Source of the DNA: CAVTHW01 sp963734625
GTDB lineage: Bacteria > Acidobacteriota > Terriglobia > Bryobacterales > Bryobacteraceae
NCBI GenBank assembly: GCA_963734625.1
Contig: CAVTHW010000003.1
Coordinates: forward strand, 496,001 to 560,000
Direction: 5' to 3'
DNA: 64,000 nucleotides
Made by a program: the position numbers and the translations under genes. The notes under the pieces were generated by a model. The model saw only the letters and a list, made by a program, of their open reading frames with translations. It was not told where the DNA came from and ran no database searches. Positions 62,622 through 64,000 of the stretch are shown one piece after another. How positions within the stretch are numbered: the first letter of the stretch is position 1; each line of letters starts with the position of its first letter.

Positions 62622-64000
62622 GAGGTCACCTTCGTCCCCTTCCACGCTTTCAACAGGACCTCGGAGGCACGGTAGGCGTTCGCCAGAATCGTCAGGACCG
62701 GGTTGAATCCGCCGTTCGTGATATGGTTGCTGGCGTCGATCACGTAGACGTTGTCAACCTCGTGGAGCTGGCAGTTTCTGTTCACCACGGATGTCTTGGG
62801 ATCGTTGCCCATCCGGCAGGTTCCCGCCTGGTGCTGGCCGCCGCTGAGCCCGCCGCCGGGCGCCCGCTTCCAGGTTTCAGCCGCTCCCGCTTCCTTGAGC
62901 CAGGCTTCCGCCTTGCCCGCAATGTACCTGGCGATTTCGACGCTGTGCGGGTGCCTGCCTCCCGACAGCCGGGCCACGGGAATTCCCCAATGGTCCTTGA
63001 CTTTGGGATCCGCCTGAACGCGCGCGTCGAAAACCGGCATCTCCTGCACCGGCCCCATGACGACAATCGTCCGCTTGTAGGCTTGTCGCACAAACTCCTT
63101 GTGCTCCGCTCCCCAGCGCGGAACCCACTGCGGGACCGATCCCATGAACTGATAAGGCAGGCGAATGAATTCGTTGGCCAGCATAGCTCCGCCGGCCATA
63201 CCTTGGTTGCCGTGGCTGTAATCGCAGAGCGCGATCGAGGCACCCGGCCCCAGATCGTCGTAGGTGTCGTAGTCGAACAAGCCGGTGGCGCCCGCGTAGC
63301 TGTGAGACTGCAAATTCCTTCCCACCCAGTCGTACCGGTTCCCTAATCCGTTCGGGAACAGCTTGTGTTTGGTGTTCAACAGCAGCCTGGCGGATTCGAC
63401 CGCGCCTCCGGATACGATGACCAGATCGGCGGTCTGCTCTTGCAGCCGGTCATTGGCGTCGAAGTACGCCACGCCCCTCGCCCGCCCCCGGTCATCCAGC
63501 AGAATCTCCTTGGTCATCGACTCCGTCCGGATCTCGCAGTTTCCGGTCGCCAGAGCCGCTGGGATCACGGTGTTGTGGGTGCCGGTTCGCGCGTCTACTT
63601 CGCAGGCGAAGCCCACGCACCAGCGGCAGCGCATACAGGAACGCCGGCCGTTGTACACCACCGTGTTGCGCAGCATGGGGATGTGGAACGGATGCAGGCC
63701 CAGCCGCTTCGCCGCCGGGTATAACACCTGGAACTCCTTATTCGGCGGAAGCGGCGGCATCGGCAGGGCCTTCTTGCGCGGAGCCTTGAAAACGTTCTCC
63801 GTGTCGTCGCCGGACACGCCCATCTCCCACTCGGCCTTCTCGTAATAAGGCTCCAGGTCGGCGTAGCTGATCGGCCAATCGTCCAGCGTGCTGCCCTCGA
63901 CCGCACCGTAGGTCGAGCGCATGCGAAAATCCTTCTCCAGAAAGCGCCAGGCCATGGCGCCGTAACTGAACGTGCCGCCGCCGACGCAGGCCGCATTGTT
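62618..64000 (-). CDS. GMC-type oxidoreductase (gluconate/sugar dehydrogenase-like), 5' end beyond the window
   Basis: 461 residues are visible; the frame continues past the window edge, where NNAACVGGGTFSYGAMAWRF is the usual GGGT(xx)G(x)M(x)W region after the N-terminal FAD fold. SCMRCRWCVGFACEVDAR is the cysteine-rich stretch of gluconate-2-dehydrogenase-type GMC proteins. The C-terminus has HQAGTCRMGNDPKTSVVNRNCQLHEVDNVYVIDASNHITNGGFNPVLTILANAYR, with the active-site His and Asn of the family. It would oxidise a sugar or sugar acid. The overlapping multihaem cytochrome is the likely electron acceptor. Confidence 0.9.
   Translation of the reverse strand, partial: NNAACVGGGTFSYGAMAWRFLEKDFRMRSTYGAVEGSTLDDWPISYADLEPYYEKAEWEMGVSGDDTENVFKAPRKKALPMPPLPPNKEFQVLYPAAKRLGLHPFHIPMLRNTVVYNGRRSCMRCRWCVGFACEVDARTGTHNTVIPAALATGNCEIRTESMTKEILLDDRGRARGVAYFDANDRLQEQTADLVIVSGGAVESARLLLNTKHKLFPNGLGNRYDWVGRNLQSHSYAGATGLFDYDTYDDLGPGASIALCDYSHGNQGMAGGAMLANEFIRLPYQFMGSVPQWVPRWGAEHKEFVRQAYKRTIVVMGPVQEMPVFDARVQADPKVKDHWGIPVARLSGGRHPHSVEIARYIAGKAEAWLKEAGAAETWKRAPGGGLSGGQHQAGTCRMGNDPKTSVVNRNCQLHEVDNVYVIDASNHITNGGFNPVLTILANAYRASEVLLKAWKGTKVTS

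Noticed and set aside
1..64000. CRISPR arrays, rRNA genes, riboswitches
   Set aside because: No regularly spaced repeats, rRNA-like stretches or recognisable riboswitch cores were seen on reading both strands.

Overview
The window looks like a piece of a GC-rich acidobacterial chromosome, most like the Solibacter/Bryobacter group. This is an inference from gene content: several Tat-exported Gfo/Idh/MocA proteins, a Ser/Thr kinase and a winged-helix regulator that both carry PD40 (TolB-like) propellers, GH127 and GH3 sugar hydrolases, a hopanoid side-chain operon, a nine-haem cytochrome and REP/RAYT remnants. No rRNA gene is present to settle the taxonomy.

Layout. Positions 1-13.3 kb hold mostly exported sugar and lipid metabolism genes: an isomerase tail, a decayed Gfo/Idh gene and a decayed polysaccharide deacetylase, then intact Gfo/Idh proteins, GH127, a DegT aminotransferase and a neutral-ceramidase-like protein. 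A leaderless ArsR-SRPBCC pair with a 26-bp palindromic operator sits among them. Positions 13.8-19.9 kb carry a PD40 kinase followed by a candidate peptide-natural-product locus: a 61-residue precursor-like peptide ending in Asp-Asp-Trp-Cys, a B12-binding radical SAM enzyme with a C-terminal PqqD-like (RRE) domain, and a GT-B glycosyltransferase. Positions 19.9-25.3 kb are gene-poor and scarred: a SprT fragment, a nitrilase-family hydrolase, a phosphodiesterase, and an integrase remnant next to tRNA-Arg.

Positions 25.3-28.7 kb hold an overlapping hopanoid operon, hpnJ - two half-size DMT transporters - hpnI. Next come a long ThyX-like protein divergent from dut, a UbiE-like methyltransferase convergent with a type III polyketide synthase, tRNA-Ala, and tatC/tatA. 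The tatC gene has a +1 shift. After trmJ come a cruciform REP-like element, a Tat-exported sulfatase, a RAYT remnant, a UxuA-like protein, a conserved tesA/ybbA/ybbP block and a lipoprotein metallopeptidase.

Positions 52.0-58.5 kb are bracketed by an exact 112-bp direct repeat. Inside are a winged-helix/PD40 regulator, a TPR protein and an IS1634-type element that has split a small secreted-protein gene. The right end holds a GH3 glycosidase, a DUF2911 protein and an overlapping nine-haem cytochrome / GMC oxidoreductase pair that runs off the window.

Two themes recur. Many proteins carry Tat signals and the Tat machinery is encoded here, so much of the carbohydrate chemistry is probably periplasmic. 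Also, seven frameshifts between 31.8 and 59.4 kb are all best explained as single-base insertions in otherwise well-preserved reading frames; they may be sequence errors rather than real gene loss.
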